From Rhizobiaceae bacterium (GTDB taxonomy: Bacteria; Pseudomonadota; Alphaproteobacteria; Rhizobiales; Rhizobiaceae): a stretch of 64,000 nucleotides of DNA. The notes under the pieces were generated by a model. The model worked only from the letters and a program-made list of their open reading frames with translations, did not search any database and was not told where the DNA came from. The DNA is taken from NCBI GenBank assembly GCA_025698895.1, contig JAILWO010000002.1, positions 310,001 through 374,000 on the forward strand, read 5' to 3'. Positions 24,936-35,155 of the stretch are shown here, piece after piece. Every line of letters starts with the position of its first letter. The stretch's first letter is position 1. The position numbers and the translations under genes are program-made.

Positions 24936-26007
24936 TCGGCTGGCTAATCCAGTGATCGGTCCGGGTGTCGCGGAGTTCCCATATCGAGCCGGCATCCTCG
25001 CCGTCCAGCATGGTCGACAGGCCGGAGAGGATGCGGCCGGGCAGGGCAGGACCTTCAAAGATCATGCCAGTGTAAAGCTGGACGAGATCGGCACCGGCGC
25101 GGATCTTTTCCATCGCCGTCTCGGCACAGGATACGCCGCCCGCCCCTATGAGCACGATTTCGGGACCGAGGCGCTTGCGCATCCTAGCGAGCACAGCCGT
25201 CGACCGCGAGAACAGCGGCGCACCCGAAAGTCCGCCCGCCTCGGTTGCGTGGCGACTTGCCAGCCCTTCACGCGACAATGTCGTATTGGATACGATCAAC
25301 CCTTCAATGCCGGAGGATATGACTTCCGAGGCGATGTCGTCGAGATCCTGTTCGGTCAGGTCGGGCGCGATCTTGAGGAAAATCGGCGGTCGCTTCTGGC
25401 TCGCCGCGCGCGCTTCCGTCACCCGGCTCAGCAGTCCCGACAGAGCCGCCCGATCCTGGAGCGCGCGCAGGCCCGGCGTGTTCGGCGAGGATATGTTGAC
25501 CGTCAGGTAGGAAGCCAGTCCCGCGAAGCGGCGCACGCCGGCGACATAGTCGGCGATGCGGTCGGCCGCTTCCTTGTTCGCGCCGATATTGACGCCCACG
25601 ATGCCGGCTCGTCCACGCCGGGCGGCAAGGCGCGCATGGGCGCGGTCATGCCCTTCATTGTTGAAACCCAGGCGATTTATGACGGCACGGTCGGCGTTCA
25701 GTCGGAAGATGCGCGGAGAAGGGTTCCCCGGCTGGGGCAGCGGCGTGATCGTGCCCACCTCGGCGAAGCCGAAGCCCAGCGCCAGGAGTTCGTCGGGAAC
25801 CTCGGCGTTCTTGTCGTAGCCAGCCGCCATGCCGAGCGGATTGGGGAAGCCAAGGCCGGCCACCTCGACCGCAAGCCGTGGATCGGCACGCGGGGCGGGA
25901 CATAGTGGCAGGCCGCTCTTGAGTGCCTTGATGGAAAGGCCGTGCGCGGTTTCGGGGTCAAGCAGGAAAAGCGCCCGCCGCGCCAGCCGGGATGCCGCGC
26001 CGATCAA
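24928..26007 (-). CDS. pyrD: Dihydroorotate dehydrogenase (quinone)
   Basis: A 359-residue class 2 enzyme that oxidises dihydroorotate to orotate at the inner membrane and passes electrons to quinone. It has the N-terminal membrane-association helix (SRLARRALFLLDPETAHGL), LGMAAGYDKNAEV, the active-site Ser region VNISSPNTPGLR, and the FMN-binding LIGAGGVSCAETAMEKIRAGA. The start is TTG at 26007, overlapping the TGA of the upstream DUF952 gene (TTGA), so the two are coupled. A longer frame to 26313 runs through the DUF952 gene and is rejected. Confidence 0.93.
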   Translation of the reverse strand: MIGAASRLARRALFLLDPETAHGLSIKALKSGLPLCPAPRADPRLAVEVAGLGFPNPLGMAAGYDKNAEVPDELLALGFGFAEVGTITPLPQPGNPSPRIFRLNADRAVINRLGFNNEGHDRAHARLAARRGRAGIVGVNIGANKEAADRIADYVAGVRRFAGLASYLTVNISSPNTPGLRALQDRAALSGLLSRVTEARAASQKRPPIFLKIAPDLTEQDLDDIASEVISSGIEGLIVSNTTLSREGLASRHATEAGGLSGAPLFSRSTAVLARMRKRLGPEIVLIGAGGVSCAETAMEKIRAGADLVQLYTGMIFEGPALPGRILSGLSTMLDGEDAGSIWELRDTRTDHWISQPIT

Positions 26008-26351
26008 GTGACGTCGTCCGGGAATACGTGAATACCGTCCCTTCCAAGCGGGAGGTCCGCGACGCGCAGGACAGCATCCATGCGCAGCGGCGCATAGAGG
26101 TGCGGGAATAGTGCGCCGCCTCGCGAGACATCCCATTTCAGAGCTTCGCCGAGCAGGTCGGCGTCGACCGCGACAAGCACCAGATCGTCCTGGCCGGCGA
26201 AATGCCTCGCCGCCGTTTCGCGTGCCTGGGAGGCGGTCGAGAAATGGATGTAGCCATCGGCAAGATCGACCGGAGCGCCGTCGAACATCCCTTGGGCTTC
26301 CGCCTTGCGCCACAGCGAACGCGGCGCGATCTTGTATATGATCTTGTCCAT
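26004..26351 (-). CDS. DUF952 family protein
   Basis: A 115-residue protein from the ATG at 26351. It has the DUF952 features: start MDKIIYKIAPRSLW, YIHFSTASQARETAARHFAGQ in the middle and FPHLYAPLRMDAVLRV near the end. Function is not known; the fold is related to ADP-ribosyl-type and tRNA-related domains in some families. It is directly coupled to pyrD, which suggests co-expression only. Confidence 0.88.
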   Translation of the reverse strand: MDKIIYKIAPRSLWRKAEAQGMFDGAPVDLADGYIHFSTASQARETAARHFAGQDDLVLVAVDADLLGEALKWDVSRGGALFPHLYAPLRMDAVLRVADLPLGRDGIHVFPDDVT

Positions 26352-26451
26352 GACCGCCCTATAGACCGGGCGGATGGAGAAGGAAAACGCTTCCCGCAAT
26401 TCCGGCGCAATATCGTGCTGGCATTGAGAGCGTTCACAGGGAGAGGTGACC

Positions 26452-26868
26452 ATGCGCCTGGCAATTGCAGCGATCCTGATCGCCACGCCGGTGGCGACTT
26501 TCGCACAGGACACCGAACGGTTCACGCTGGAGCGCCGCGACAGCGGCTGGGTGCGCCTGGATAATGACAGCGGCGAGATCTCGACTTGCGAGGAGCGCGG
26601 CAATCAGCTCGTCTGCCGGCTGGCCGCCGATGACCGACGTGCCCTGGAGGACGAGATTGAAGCCTTGCGGGAGCGGATCAGGGACCTCGATCAGCGTTTG
26701 ACCGCGCTCGAATCCGCTCGCCCCTCCGCAGACCTGCCGAGCGATGACGAACTCGACCGCACGCTCGGCTTCATGGAGAAGTTCTTCCGCGGCTTCATGG
26801 ACATCGTCCGCGACCTAGAGCGGGATTTTGGAAAGTCCGAACCCGATCCCGAGCCGGACCGCACCTAA
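26452..26868 (+). CDS. Secreted hypothetical protein with coiled coil
   Basis: A 138-residue protein with a signal peptide (MRLAIAAILIATPVATFA then QD). The mature part has a Cys pair (STCEERGNQLVCRL) that may form a disulfide and a predicted coiled coil (RALEDEIEALRERIRDLDQRL), then an acidic tail (DFGKSEPDPEPDRT). It is probably periplasmic. The family occurs in Hyphomicrobiales as I recall, without a known role. ATG 26452 is chosen over GTG 26446 because of spacing to GGGAGAGG. Confidence 0.65.
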   Translation: MRLAIAAILIATPVATFAQDTERFTLERRDSGWVRLDNDSGEISTCEERGNQLVCRLAADDRRALEDEIEALRERIRDLDQRLTALESARPSADLPSDDELDRTLGFMEKFFRGFMDIVRDLERDFGKSEPDPEPDRT

Positions 26869-27704
26869 TTGCCGCCCGCCGCCTCGCGACCAAGCCTTTG
26901 GAGCTGGTCGGCCGTGATGGCTCGGCGCGTTCGCAGATCGACGATCAGGCCAACCACGTCGACCCTGGCGAGCGGCTCGTCCGCACCGATCCTGAACATT
27001 TCGTGGTGCAGGCGGATGGTGCGCCCGACAAAGCTGCTCTTCGACACCATCTCGATCGGGTCTCCGGCCCTGGCCGGGGACAGGAATGTCGCCTTCATCT
27101 CGACCGCCACGCGCCCATAGCCGTTCTCGATCAACCAGTTGCTGGCGAAGCCGGCATGGCCCCAGACATGAGGGGCCGCGTCGGAGGCGGCGCCGATATA
27201 GTGCCGAGCGAGCAGGCCTCCACCGGCGTCGCAGTCACCCGGGTCGGCGATGCGGCGATGGCTGACCAGCCCGCCAGCCGCCAGAATGGCCGCACGGCCG
27301 TCAGGCTTCTCAGGGCCATCGGCCAGGCTGCGCGGGCGTGCGGCGTCAGGAAACTCCGTCAGGCCGCCAGACAACACGGATCGGCCGTCATGGGTGTCGA
27401 CGGCAGTGGCGTGAAGGCGCCCGGTATCCGGACATTCCAGCAGATGCACGACATGGCTGCCGTTCGCGCTGTCCGATACCAACCCGGAACGGACGACCGT
27501 AGCGTCGCCCGCCCGCAGTTCGGCGTGATAACGTATGTGTCGAGCGGCGGGCAGGGCTGCGATCGGCTCGCCATCCGCCAGCAGCCGGTGGAAGCGCGCC
27601 GCCTCATCGAAGCGCTTCATATAGAACTGGACGTTCAGATGATCGTTCTCGTCGCATTCCCAGGTGTTGACGAAGGAGCGGTGCGTTTCGGCAAGGTCGT
27701 TCAT
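26865..27704 (-). CDS. Thioesterase-like double hot-dog protein
   Basis: A 279-residue protein with two hot-dog parts. The first has WECDENDHLNVQFYMKRFDEA, matching the 4HBT active-site region with Asp and His; the second (VAVEMKATFLSPARAGDPIEM, FVGRTIRLHHEMFRI) is the acyl-CoA thioesterase strand pattern. It probably hydrolyses an acyl-CoA, substrate unknown. It overlaps the end of the converging secreted protein gene by 4 bases. The 199-bp gap upstream contains no gene. Confidence 0.75.
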   Translation of the reverse strand: MNDLAETHRSFVNTWECDENDHLNVQFYMKRFDEAARFHRLLADGEPIAALPAARHIRYHAELRAGDATVVRSGLVSDSANGSHVVHLLECPDTGRLHATAVDTHDGRSVLSGGLTEFPDAARPRSLADGPEKPDGRAAILAAGGLVSHRRIADPGDCDAGGGLLARHYIGAASDAAPHVWGHAGFASNWLIENGYGRVAVEMKATFLSPARAGDPIEMVSKSSFVGRTIRLHHEMFRIGADEPLARVDVVGLIVDLRTRRAITADQLQRLGREAAGGN

Positions 27705-27903
27705 GAGCGCCTGTTCCCGGTCGAGCCGGTGGCGCGCGGAACGCGATTGATGGAGGGATGCGGCATGGTCGATGCAATCGTTTATCGGAGGAGCACACTA
27801 TCGCGCGGTCCAGGGGCCAATGGAAACCGCGGCTGCCGCAGTTATCGGTGGATAGTTGCGCGGACTGTCGTATCGGCGGAACTCGCCGCGGCATCCCCGA
27901 CGT

Positions 27904-28290
27904 TTAGCCGGAGCCGGCCTGCAGCATTCTGATGATCGCGACTCCTAGCGACGCCAGGAACAGGGTGCAGGCTACCTTGAAGGCCACCAGCGCGAAGCGG
28001 ACATACACGTCGCCCATGACATTCGACATGATCTGACCTGCATGGTTTTCGGCCGGCCGACTATGCTCGTCGAGATAAAGCCAGGCTTCCATGCGTCGGT
28101 GGTTCTGATATGGGACCCACGTCGCCTTCAGTGTGAGAATGCCGGCCATGGCGAGCGCCATGATGGCGCCGGCGCGCAGGGCCAATGCCGGCTGGAAGGC
28201 GAGAGACAGCATGACAAGTGCGATCGCCAATGACCCGAAGCCGACGGCCCGAGCCACGCAGTTGAAGGCGACTTTTCGGATCTCGTCCAC
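27904..28290 (-). CDS. Conserved membrane protein
   Basis: A 128-residue protein starting at GTG 28290, with three hydrophobic segments: GFGSLAIALVMLSLAF, RAGAIMALAMAGILTLKATW and FALVAFKVACTLFLASLGV. A charged soluble stretch with NHRRMEAWLYLDEHSRPAENH lies between the second and third. I recognise it as a type frequent in Hyphomicrobiales, with no function assigned. It is divergent from the LuxR-type regulator. Confidence 0.6.
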   Translation of the reverse strand: MDEIRKVAFNCVARAVGFGSLAIALVMLSLAFQPALALRAGAIMALAMAGILTLKATWVPYQNHRRMEAWLYLDEHSRPAENHAGQIMSNVMGDVYVRFALVAFKVACTLFLASLGVAIIRMLQAGSG

Positions 28291-28474
28291 GGGATCCGCC
28301 TCTGTTTCGGATACTGAGAAATGGTCTGCCGACGATCCGGTTCCCGCAAATCACAAATCAAGATGGCGGAGTGAATGGCACGGCGGGCAGAGGCGCTGGT
28401 CACTTGTAATGAGCACCTACAGGCGCATAATCGCCCAAAAGCTCCGGCGAACCGGGCGAGGGGAGGAAGTCCGC

Positions 28475-29134
28475 ATGCAAGATCGCCTCAAGTTCCTGAT
28501 CGCGGACGATCATCCCCTCTTCAGGGGCGCGTTGCGGCAGGCGCTGGCCAACCTCGATGGAGACCCCGAGGTGATCGAGGCGGGCGACTTCGAGACGGCG
28601 AAACAGCAGATCGCCGACAATGCCGACCTCGATCTCGTGCTTCTCGACCTCGCAATGCCGGGGGGAACCGGCCTGTCGGGACTGGTTACCGTGCGCGCGG
28701 CACAGCCGGATGTGCCGGTGGTCGTGGTGTCGGCCCATGACGACGCGCCGACCATTCGCCGCGCTCTGGAACTGGGCGCCTCGGGGTTTATCTCCAAATC
28801 CGCGCGCATGGAAGAGATTCGCGGAGCGATCGAGAAGGTTTTGGCCGGAGACATCGCTGCTCCGGAAAGCGTCGAGCTTGGCGTGGAAGCCGATCCGGAG
28901 ATTTCCGAGCTGATCAAGCGCATCCGTACCCTCACCCCCCAGCAGGCCCGGGTGCTGGGCATGCTTGCCGAAGGTCTACTCAACAAGCAGATCGCCTATG
29001 AGCTCAACGTATCGGAAGCCACGATCAAGGCTCATGTCTCCGCGGTGCTGCAGAAACTTGGCGTCGACAGTCGCACGCAGGCCGTCATACAGCTTTCACG
29101 TATCGGCGGGGACCCGCTGACCCAGCCGGGCTGA
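28475..29134 (+). CDS. LuxR/NarL-type response regulator
   Basis: A 219-residue two-domain regulator. The receiver has DDHPLFR, the phospho-acceptor Asp58 in LVLLDLAMPGG and the switch Lys in ASGFISKSA. The C-terminal helix-turn-helix carries LTPQQARVLGMLAEG and NKQIAYELNVSEATIKAHVS. The ATG at 28475 follows GGGAGGA. The gene converges with the symporter-fused hybrid kinase next door (9 bp between stops), and the pair is a likely two-component system. Regulated genes are not evident. Confidence 0.9.
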   Translation: MQDRLKFLIADDHPLFRGALRQALANLDGDPEVIEAGDFETAKQQIADNADLDLVLLDLAMPGGTGLSGLVTVRAAQPDVPVVVVSAHDDAPTIRRALELGASGFISKSARMEEIRGAIEKVLAGDIAAPESVELGVEADPEISELIKRIRTLTPQQARVLGMLAEGLLNKQIAYELNVSEATIKAHVSAVLQKLGVDSRTQAVIQLSRIGGDPLTQPG

Positions 29135-29143
29135 ACGATCAGC

Positions 29144-32100
29144 CTATTCCGCTGCTGCCGGCATGCTGTGATAGCGCGACAGGGCCGCGCGCAGGGCTGC
29201 GGGTCTGACCGGCTTGTGCAGCACGGGTATGTCACTGGCCTCCGCTATCGCACGGACCTCGGCGGAGCGATCGGCCGTCAGCAGGATAGCCGGTTTCTCC
29301 GCGCCGAACCGGTTTCGGGCCAGCGCGATCGCGTCGAAACCCGTATTCCCGTCGAGATGATAGTCCGCGATGATCACATCCGGTACGGTCTGGCCAGGCA
29401 GCGGCATCTGCTGGATGTCTTTCGTGCCTGTCGCCGCGGCATAGCGACAGCCCCAGGTTTCAAGAAGCGACTTCATGCCGCCGAGGATGCGTTCGTCATT
29501 GTCGATGCACAGGACCGAAAGCCCTTCCAGCGACCAGGAGGGCTGCGACGTCGCAGGTTGCGCGACGGCCAGGGCCGGCTCTGTCGCGTCTGTGACCGGC
29601 AGTATCACGGAAAACCGCGTTCCCGAGTCCTTGCGAGACTGGAGCTGAATCTCGAGACGGAGCACTCGCGCAATGCGATCGACGATCGACAGGCCGAGGC
29701 CCAGTCCCTGGGCTTCACGCATGCCGTCGTCGAGCCGCGTGAACTCGCGGAAAACGGAGTTCAGTTCGCTGTCGGAAATCCCTATTCCGGTATCCCAGAC
29801 CTGGATCTCCACCATCTCGCCACGGCGTCGCGCGCCAATCAGCACTCGTCCGGTTCGCGTATACTTGACCGCATTGGAGACGAGGTTCTGGACGAGCCGG
29901 CGCAGGAGATTGCGGTCGGTTTCGACGGCCACCGAAGACGGAACGAGCCTCAGATCCAGGCCCTTCTCGCGCGCCAGCGGCAGGAAGTCGTTTGCGATTT
30001 GACGCAACAGCCCATCGAGCCGGAAGACTCTCGGCTGGGGTTTGAGGGCGCCGGTATCGAGCCTCGAGATATCGAGCACCGCGCCCAGGATGTTCTCGAC
30101 CGATTCCAGCGAGGATTCGATGTTGGCTGCCTGCTCGGCCGTCGGGCCCGTCATGCCGTCGCCGGATCCATTCGCCGTCTCGATCAGCGTCGAACAGTAG
30201 AGCCGGGCCGCGTTGAGGGGCTGCAGAATGTCGTGGCCGGCCGCCGCGAGGAAGCGCGTCTTGCCGAGATTGGCTTCCTCGGCAAGCATCTGCGCCTGCG
30301 CGAGTTCCTCGTTGACGCGAGTGAGTTCGGCCGTACGCCTGGCGACGCGTTGTTCGAGCGTCTCGTTAAGTTGTTTCATGGCCAGATCGGCCTTCATGCG
30401 GGCGGTGACGTCGGCATAGGTGGCGACGATGCCACCGTCCGGCATCGGGTTGGACCGCAGTTCGATGACGCGTCGGCTCGCCTTGAGTTCTATCTGCCAA
30501 GCTTTGCCAAACTCGATCATCCTGTCGAGCGTGTCCTCGGAAACCCTGTGGTCGATTTCGTCGTTCTCGGCCAGATAGGCGAGGATTTGCGTCAACGGCA
30601 CACCGACCTGCCCCATCTCGTCGGGCAGCCCGAACAGCACGCGGAACTGGCGGTTCCAGCAGGTGAGCCGGAAGTCCTTGTCGAACACCGTGATGCCTTG
30701 TTCCATTTGATCGAGGGCGATCTGGAGCAGATCCCGATTGTGCTGCAGTGCTTCCGAGGCGTCATCCAGCAGGCGATAGGCATTGCGCGAGGAGCGGTCG
30801 TGGCGCTGGAAAAGCAGCGACAGGATGAGCCGCGCCGAAGAGGAGCCGACGGCGCTGGCCAGCAACTGCTCGGAGAAGCGTACGGTCGCTGTGTCGGCGG
30901 GCTCATTGGTCGAAAGCTTCCGGCCCTCCCGCTCCTCGAAGGACTGGAACGACCTTTCGGTCCGCTCCACGCCGAGGTAGCGCGAAATCGTTTCACGCAG
31001 ATCGTTGACCGTGACGGCGGTGCGAAACCTGCGCAGGGAGGGAATGGGGCCAACCTCGCGAGGCACGAAGATGGAAGCCTGGATGCGTTCCAGCGGTTCG
31101 GAAAGACGCGACAGGGAGCCGAGCACGAAGAACAGCGCATTCATGCCAAGCGACCACATGACGCCATGCGTCAGCGGTTCGGCCTCTACGCCGAAGAGGC
31201 TCTGAGGCCGCAGGGCTTCGAGCCCAAGCAGGCCCGAGACGATGACGGCGTTGTCGGTTGGAGCCAGGGAAGGAAAAAGGAGCGTGTAAGCCCATGTCGT
31301 GAAGCCTGCTGCCATGCCCAGGATGGCGCCGCGGGCATTCCCCCCTCGCCAGATCAGGCCGCCGAAGAAGGGCGGCGCGAACTGGGCGATCGCCGCGAAA
31401 GAGATCAGGCCGATTGCGGCCAGCCGCGTGTTGTCGGTGGTCTCGCGATAGTAAAGGAAGGCGGCGAACAGCACGAACACGATCGCCGCGCGCCGGACGT
31501 TCAGGATCAGCGCCGACCAGTCCTCTCCCCGGGCCGTGTTGGGCTTGAGCAGCTTGCGCAGGAAGATCGGGATGACGAGGTCGTTGGAGATCATGATCGA
31601 CAGCGCGACGGTCTCGACGATAACCATCGCTGTCGCGGCCGACAGCCCACCGATGAAAGCGGCCATTGCCAACGCGTCGTTGCCGTTCAGAAGCGGAACC
31701 GCAAGGACGTAAAGGTCCGAATTGGTACGGTCGCCGACGAATGCCAGCCCCGCAAAAGCGATCGGGATGACGAACAGGTTGATGGCCACCAGATAAAGCG
31801 GAAACAGCCAGCTGGCGGTGCGCAACTCGCCCTCGTGGCGGTTCTCCACCACCGTGACGTAGAATTGGCGCGGCAACATGATGATGGCGCATGCGCTGAG
31901 GCATGTCAGGACGATCCAGCTCGACAGCGGCGTGACTGTCTCCATCGCACGAACCACGTCCGCACTGTCCCTGAGCTTGGAGAGGAACTCGGCCGGGGTT
32001 CCGTAGATGACGAAAACCACCGCTATGCCGATCGCCAGGAATGCGACCAGTTTCACGGCCGACTCGACCGCGACTGCCAGGATCAGCCCGTCCTGGTGCT

Positions 32101-32656
32101 CCGTGGCGTCCGCATGCCTGGTGCCGAACAGCGATGCGAAGATCGCGAGCAGCAGCGCAACTGAAAGCGATATGTCACCGAAGAAGAAGTCGAAGCTGGG
32201 CGCGGCGCCGTTATAGTGTTCGACCATCAGGCTCACCGAACCCGAGATCGCCTTCAATTGGAGCGCGATGTAGGGGACGACGCCGATGGTCGCGATCAGT
32301 GTCGCGATCGACGCGACCGCGAAGCTCTTCCCGTAGCGGGCGGCGAGGAAGTCCGCGATCGAGGTTATGCGCTCGCTCTTGGCCAGGCGCGTGATGCGCC
32401 TGAGAAGCGGATAGCAGAACATGAAGACGAGGATCGGCCCGATATAGATCGCGAGGAACTCGAAGCTGCCGCTCGAGGCCAATCCCACTGATCCAAAGAA
32501 GGTCCACGACGTGCAGTAAATGGCCAGGCTGGCGGCATAGATCAGCGGTCGCGCTCGACCTCGCATCGCCGCAGCCCGACGGTCGCCGACGCTCGCGATC
32601 GCGAACAGCAGCGTGACGTAGGCAAGCGCCACAATGACGATCACCCAGCCCTGCAC
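29144..32656 (-). CDS. Hybrid histidine kinase fused to a sodium/solute symporter
   Basis: A 1170-residue membrane protein. About residues 1-500 are a sodium:solute symporter domain with around thirteen membrane segments ([20 protein letters not shown] is the family start). A PAS domain follows ([14 protein letters not shown]), then a coiled coil, the HisKA box [12 protein letters not shown] with His808, the ATPase domain ([25 protein letters not shown]) and a C-terminal receiver with Asp1098 in IIADYHLDG. CbrA-type and NahK/ErcS-type kinases share these parts, and sensing is thought to use the transporter part. The start is GTG at 32656 after GGGGAGGAG. The ligand is unknown. Confidence 0.92.
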   Translation of the reverse strand: MQGWVIVIVALAYVTLLFAIASVGDRRAAAMRGRARPLIYAASLAIYCTSWTFFGSVGLASSGSFEFLAIYIGPILVFMFCYPLLRRITRLAKSERITSIADFLAARYGKSFAVASIATLIATIGVVPYIALQLKAISGSVSLMVEHYNGAAPSFDFFFGDISLSVALLLAIFASLFGTRHADATEHQDGLILAVAVESAVKLVAFLAIGIAVVFVIYGTPAEFLSKLRDSADVVRAMETVTPLSSWIVLTCLSACAIIMLPRQFYVTVVENRHEGELRTASWLFPLYLVAINLFVIPIAFAGLAFVGDRTNSDLYVLAVPLLNGNDALAMAAFIGGLSAATAMVIVETVALSIMISNDLVIPIFLRKLLKPNTARGEDWSALILNVRRAAIVFVLFAAFLYYRETTDNTRLAAIGLISFAAIAQFAPPFFGGLIWRGGNARGAILGMAAGFTTWAYTLLFPSLAPTDNAVIVSGLLGLEALRPQSLFGVEAEPLTHGVMWSLGMNALFFVLGSLSRLSEPLERIQASIFVPREVGPIPSLRRFRTAVTVNDLRETISRYLGVERTERSFQSFEEREGRKLSTNEPADTATVRFSEQLLASAVGSSSARLILSLLFQRHDRSSRNAYRLLDDASEALQHNRDLLQIALDQMEQGITVFDKDFRLTCWNRQFRVLFGLPDEMGQVGVPLTQILAYLAENDEIDHRVSEDTLDRMIEFGKAWQIELKASRRVIELRSNPMPDGGIVATYADVTARMKADLAMKQLNETLEQRVARRTAELTRVNEELAQAQMLAEEANLGKTRFLAAAGHDILQPLNAARLYCSTLIETANGSGDGMTGPTAEQAANIESSLESVENILGAVLDISRLDTGALKPQPRVFRLDGLLRQIANDFLPLAREKGLDLRLVPSSVAVETDRNLLRRLVQNLVSNAVKYTRTGRVLIGARRRGEMVEIQVWDTGIGISDSELNSVFREFTRLDDGMREAQGLGLGLSIVDRIARVLRLEIQLQSRKDSGTRFSVILPVTDATEPALAVAQPATSQPSWSLEGLSVLCIDNDERILGGMKSLLETWGCRYAAATGTKDIQQMPLPGQTVPDVIIADYHLDGNTGFDAIALARNRFGAEKPAILLTADRSAEVRAIAEASDIPVLHKPVRPAALRAALSRYHSMPAAAE

Positions 32657-32866
32657 GGTCTCCGGCTCCTCCCCTTTCGCCTTTCAAAGGCTGATCGAGG
32701 CAATCACAGCTTTCGGTTCCTGTCCATTCCGCATTGGTTCCGAACAATGGCGGACAAGCACAAGTTGCGGCTTCCGCTACGCGACCGATTTGCTATCGTT
32801 CCCCGGCGCAACGGTGCGGCCCGTGGCGCGGGCGGGATCAGTCATGCCGCCACAAGGAGGGACCTC

Positions 32867-33310
32867 ATGCTGAAGGAATTCCAGGAGTTCATCGCCAAAG
32901 GCAACGTCATGGACCTCGCGGTGGGCGTCATCATTGGAGGTGCGTTCGCATTAATCGTGCAGTCGTTGACGGACGATGTCATCATGCCAGTGGTCGGTGC
33001 GATCTTTGGCGGCTTCGACTTTTCCAACTATTTCCTGCCGCTTTCGGAAAATGTCACCGCGCCGACGCTCGAAGCCGCGCGCGAACAAGGGGCGGTCCTG
33101 GCCTATGGCAGCTTTCTCACCGTTCTCCTCAACTTCCTGATCCTGGCATGGATCATTTTCATGATGGTCAAGGCGGTCAACAATCTAAGACGCGGTCTTG
33201 AGACACAGAAGCCGGGGCAGGAGGCAGCTGCTGCTCCCGCGCCTCCTCCGCCGGATGTGCAACTCCTGACCGAAATCCGTGACCTTCTGGCAAAGCGGCC
33301 GACCGTTTGA
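32867..33310 (+). CDS. mscL: Large-conductance mechanosensitive channel
   Basis: A 147-residue channel that releases solutes on osmotic downshock. The N-terminus [26 protein letters not shown] with the Gly-rich gate helix, the periplasmic loop and the second helix [18 protein letters not shown] are typical. The C-terminal helix follows an Ala/Pro linker. The ATG at 32867 has an AAGGAGG site. Its place near the osmoprotectant operon fits osmotic adaptation, but they are separate transcripts. Confidence 0.96.
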   Translation: MLKEFQEFIAKGNVMDLAVGVIIGGAFALIVQSLTDDVIMPVVGAIFGGFDFSNYFLPLSENVTAPTLEAAREQGAVLAYGSFLTVLLNFLILAWIIFMMVKAVNNLRRGLETQKPGQEAAAAPAPPPPDVQLLTEIRDLLAKRPTV

Positions 33311-33387
33311 TCCAGCACGGCTAGGCTCTTCCGGGAAGTCTTCGGGGATGATAGCTCCGGGCGGCATCCAGCCGTTCGGTAGCGCAC

Positions 33388-34551
33388 ATGTATCAGGATC
33401 ACCTTCGAAAAGAGGCTCGGGAGGCCCCCGAGAGCGGCATCGTCGCCGTGGCCAATCGCGGTCGATTGAAACCCGGCCTCATTCCGCTGTGGGCAGGCGA
33501 GGGCGATCTGCCGACGCCGGACTTCATCGCGAGCGCGGCCGCCCAGGCGCTCAAAGGCGGCGAGACATTCTATACCTGGCAGCGCGGCATTCCGGAACTG
33601 CGCGAGGCCCTGGCGCGCTATTTCGAGCGGCACTTTGGCACCGATGACGGTCCCGACAACTTCGTGGTCTGCGTCGGCGGCATGCAGGCGATCCAGATGG
33701 CGATCGATGCGACCTGTGGCGCCGGCGACGAAGCGATCTTCTTCGCGCCGGCCTGGCCGAATTTCGCCGGCGCGGCCGGCGTCGCAGGTGTGCGGCCGAT
33801 AGCGGTGCCGCTCGACCGATCGCCCAATGGCTGGGCGCTCGACATGGAGCGGGTGGCGGCGGCGGTGACACCTCGCACGCGTGCGATCTTCGTCAATTCG
33901 CCGGCCAATCCAACCGGCTGGACCGCCGACCTGGACACGCTGAAGGCACTTCTCGACCTGGCGCGCCGCAGCGGCATGTGGATCATCGCGGACGAGATCT
34001 ATGCGCATTTCCACTATGGTGGCGGACGCGCTCCGTCCTTCATCGACATCGAGGAGACGGGAGACCGCATCCTCTATGTCAACTCCTTCTCCAAGAACTG
34101 GGCCATGACCGGCTGGCGCATGGGATGGGTTCGCATACCGGCCGAGTTCAAGCAGGTGTTCGAGAACCTTGTGCAGTACTCCACCTCGGGCGTCCCACAG
34201 TTCCTGCAGCGCGGGGCGGTCGTGGCCCTCGACAATGGCGACACGTTCCTGGCCGAGCAGGTCGCGCGTGCGCGTCATGCCCGCGACCTGGTCTGCCGGA
34301 TACTTGCCGATACCGGCCGCGTCTCGCTGACACCGCCGCAAGGCGCCTTCTATCTGATGTTCGGAATCGACGGTGTGAGCGATTCGCGGACGGCCGCCTT
34401 CGACATGGTGGAGAATGCAGCCGTCGGCCTCGCTCCCGGAAGCGCGTTCGGACCGGAAGGAGAAGGGCTCTTTCGGCTCTGCTTCCATCGCCGGCTGGAC
34501 CAGATCGAGGAGGCGGCCCACCGGATCGCCGGCTGGATCGGCTCGCGCTAG
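33388..34551 (+). CDS. Class I/II PLP-dependent aminotransferase
   Basis: A 387-residue fold type I aminotransferase. The PLP lysine is Lys236 in NSFSKNWAMTGWRMGW; the cofactor-contact segments NSPANPTGW and DEIYAHFHYG are present, with a final Arg (FRLCFHRRLDQ) for the substrate carboxylate. The amino donor and acceptor cannot be identified. It stops one base before the converging MarR gene. It is unlikely to belong to the NAGGN operon. Confidence 0.88.
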   Translation: MYQDHLRKEAREAPESGIVAVANRGRLKPGLIPLWAGEGDLPTPDFIASAAAQALKGGETFYTWQRGIPELREALARYFERHFGTDDGPDNFVVCVGGMQAIQMAIDATCGAGDEAIFFAPAWPNFAGAAGVAGVRPIAVPLDRSPNGWALDMERVAAAVTPRTRAIFVNSPANPTGWTADLDTLKALLDLARRSGMWIIADEIYAHFHYGGGRAPSFIDIEETGDRILYVNSFSKNWAMTGWRMGWVRIPAEFKQVFENLVQYSTSGVPQFLQRGAVVALDNGDTFLAEQVARARHARDLVCRILADTGRVSLTPPQGAFYLMFGIDGVSDSRTAAFDMVENAAVGLAPGSAFGPEGEGLFRLCFHRRLDQIEEAAHRIAGWIGSR

Positions 34552-35064
34552 CTACGGCGCTTCCGGCGACATCAGCCGGGCCAGTTCGGATAGACTGTCG
34601 ACGATGCGGCGTCGGTCTTGTTCCGGCAGGGCGGCCAGCCGTTCCACGAAGGCCGTGCCCAGCGGTTCTGGTGCATCGTCGAGCATCGCTTCTCCTCTCC
34701 CGGTCAGCCGCGTATGCACGATGCGCCGATCCGTCGAAGAGCGGTAGCGCTCGATCGCCCCCCGCTCTTCCAGATTGTCGAGGATCGTGATGAGCGTCGC
34801 GGCCGAGATGTCGGCATAGGCCGACAGGGTGTTGGTGGTAACCTCGCCGAGCGCGCGCACGCCTTTCAACGCGACGAGTTGAGCCGCCGTGAGTCCCGCC
34901 GCGCGCGATAGTGCCCGTGACTGGACGTCACTGGCCCGCGCGATGCGGCGAATGGCTTTCTCGATGGTGCGCAAATCGCCGGCGAATCCTCCCATGCCGT
35001 TACCCTGCGGCTCTTGAGGGAACCGATCCGGCGACGGGGCATTGGAAGGCTCAATGGGTGTCAT
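34552..35064 (-). CDS. MarR-family regulator next to the NAGGN operon
   Basis: A 170-residue winged-helix protein. The DNA-binding part runs LTAAQLVALKGVRAL, TTNTLSAYADISAATLITI and the wing RYRSSTDRRIVHTRLT. ATG at 35064 is preferred to GTG 35076. It is divergent from the amidotransferase gene (92 bp between starts), and a dyad lies between that gene's promoter boxes. It is probably the local regulator of NAGGN synthesis, which responds to osmotic stress; the signal is not known. Confidence 0.88.
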   Translation of the reverse strand: MTPIEPSNAPSPDRFPQEPQGNGMGGFAGDLRTIEKAIRRIARASDVQSRALSRAAGLTAAQLVALKGVRALGEVTTNTLSAYADISAATLITILDNLEERGAIERYRSSTDRRIVHTRLTGRGEAMLDDAPEPLGTAFVERLAALPEQDRRRIVDSLSELARLMSPEAP

Positions 35065-35083
35065 GTCGGTGAACACCGTTGAT

Positions 35084-35110
35084 TTGACATCTAAATATCA
35101 TATCTATAAC
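35084..35110 (+). promoter_or_regulatory. NAGGN operon promoter with candidate MarR operator
   Basis: TTGACA (35084-35089) and TATAAC (35105-35110) are 15 bp apart. A 15-bp near-perfect dyad, TAAATATCATATCTA (35092-35106, one mismatched pair), fills the spacer. This fits MarR repression by blocking RNA polymerase. The region is far more AT-rich than its neighbours. Confidence 0.5.
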
Positions 35111-35155
35111 AAAATCTGGATTTTTCAAACGACATTGGAGGTCGCGCGGCCGTTT

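Noticed and set aside
23463-25058. Minus-strand 531-codon open frame
   Set aside because: Antisense to the MATE gene; high GC leaves long open frames opposite real genes.
29168-32164. Plus-strand 998-codon open frame
   Set aside because: It is the antisense shadow of the symporter-kinase gene; the product is Arg/Gln/His-rich low-complexity sequence without domains.
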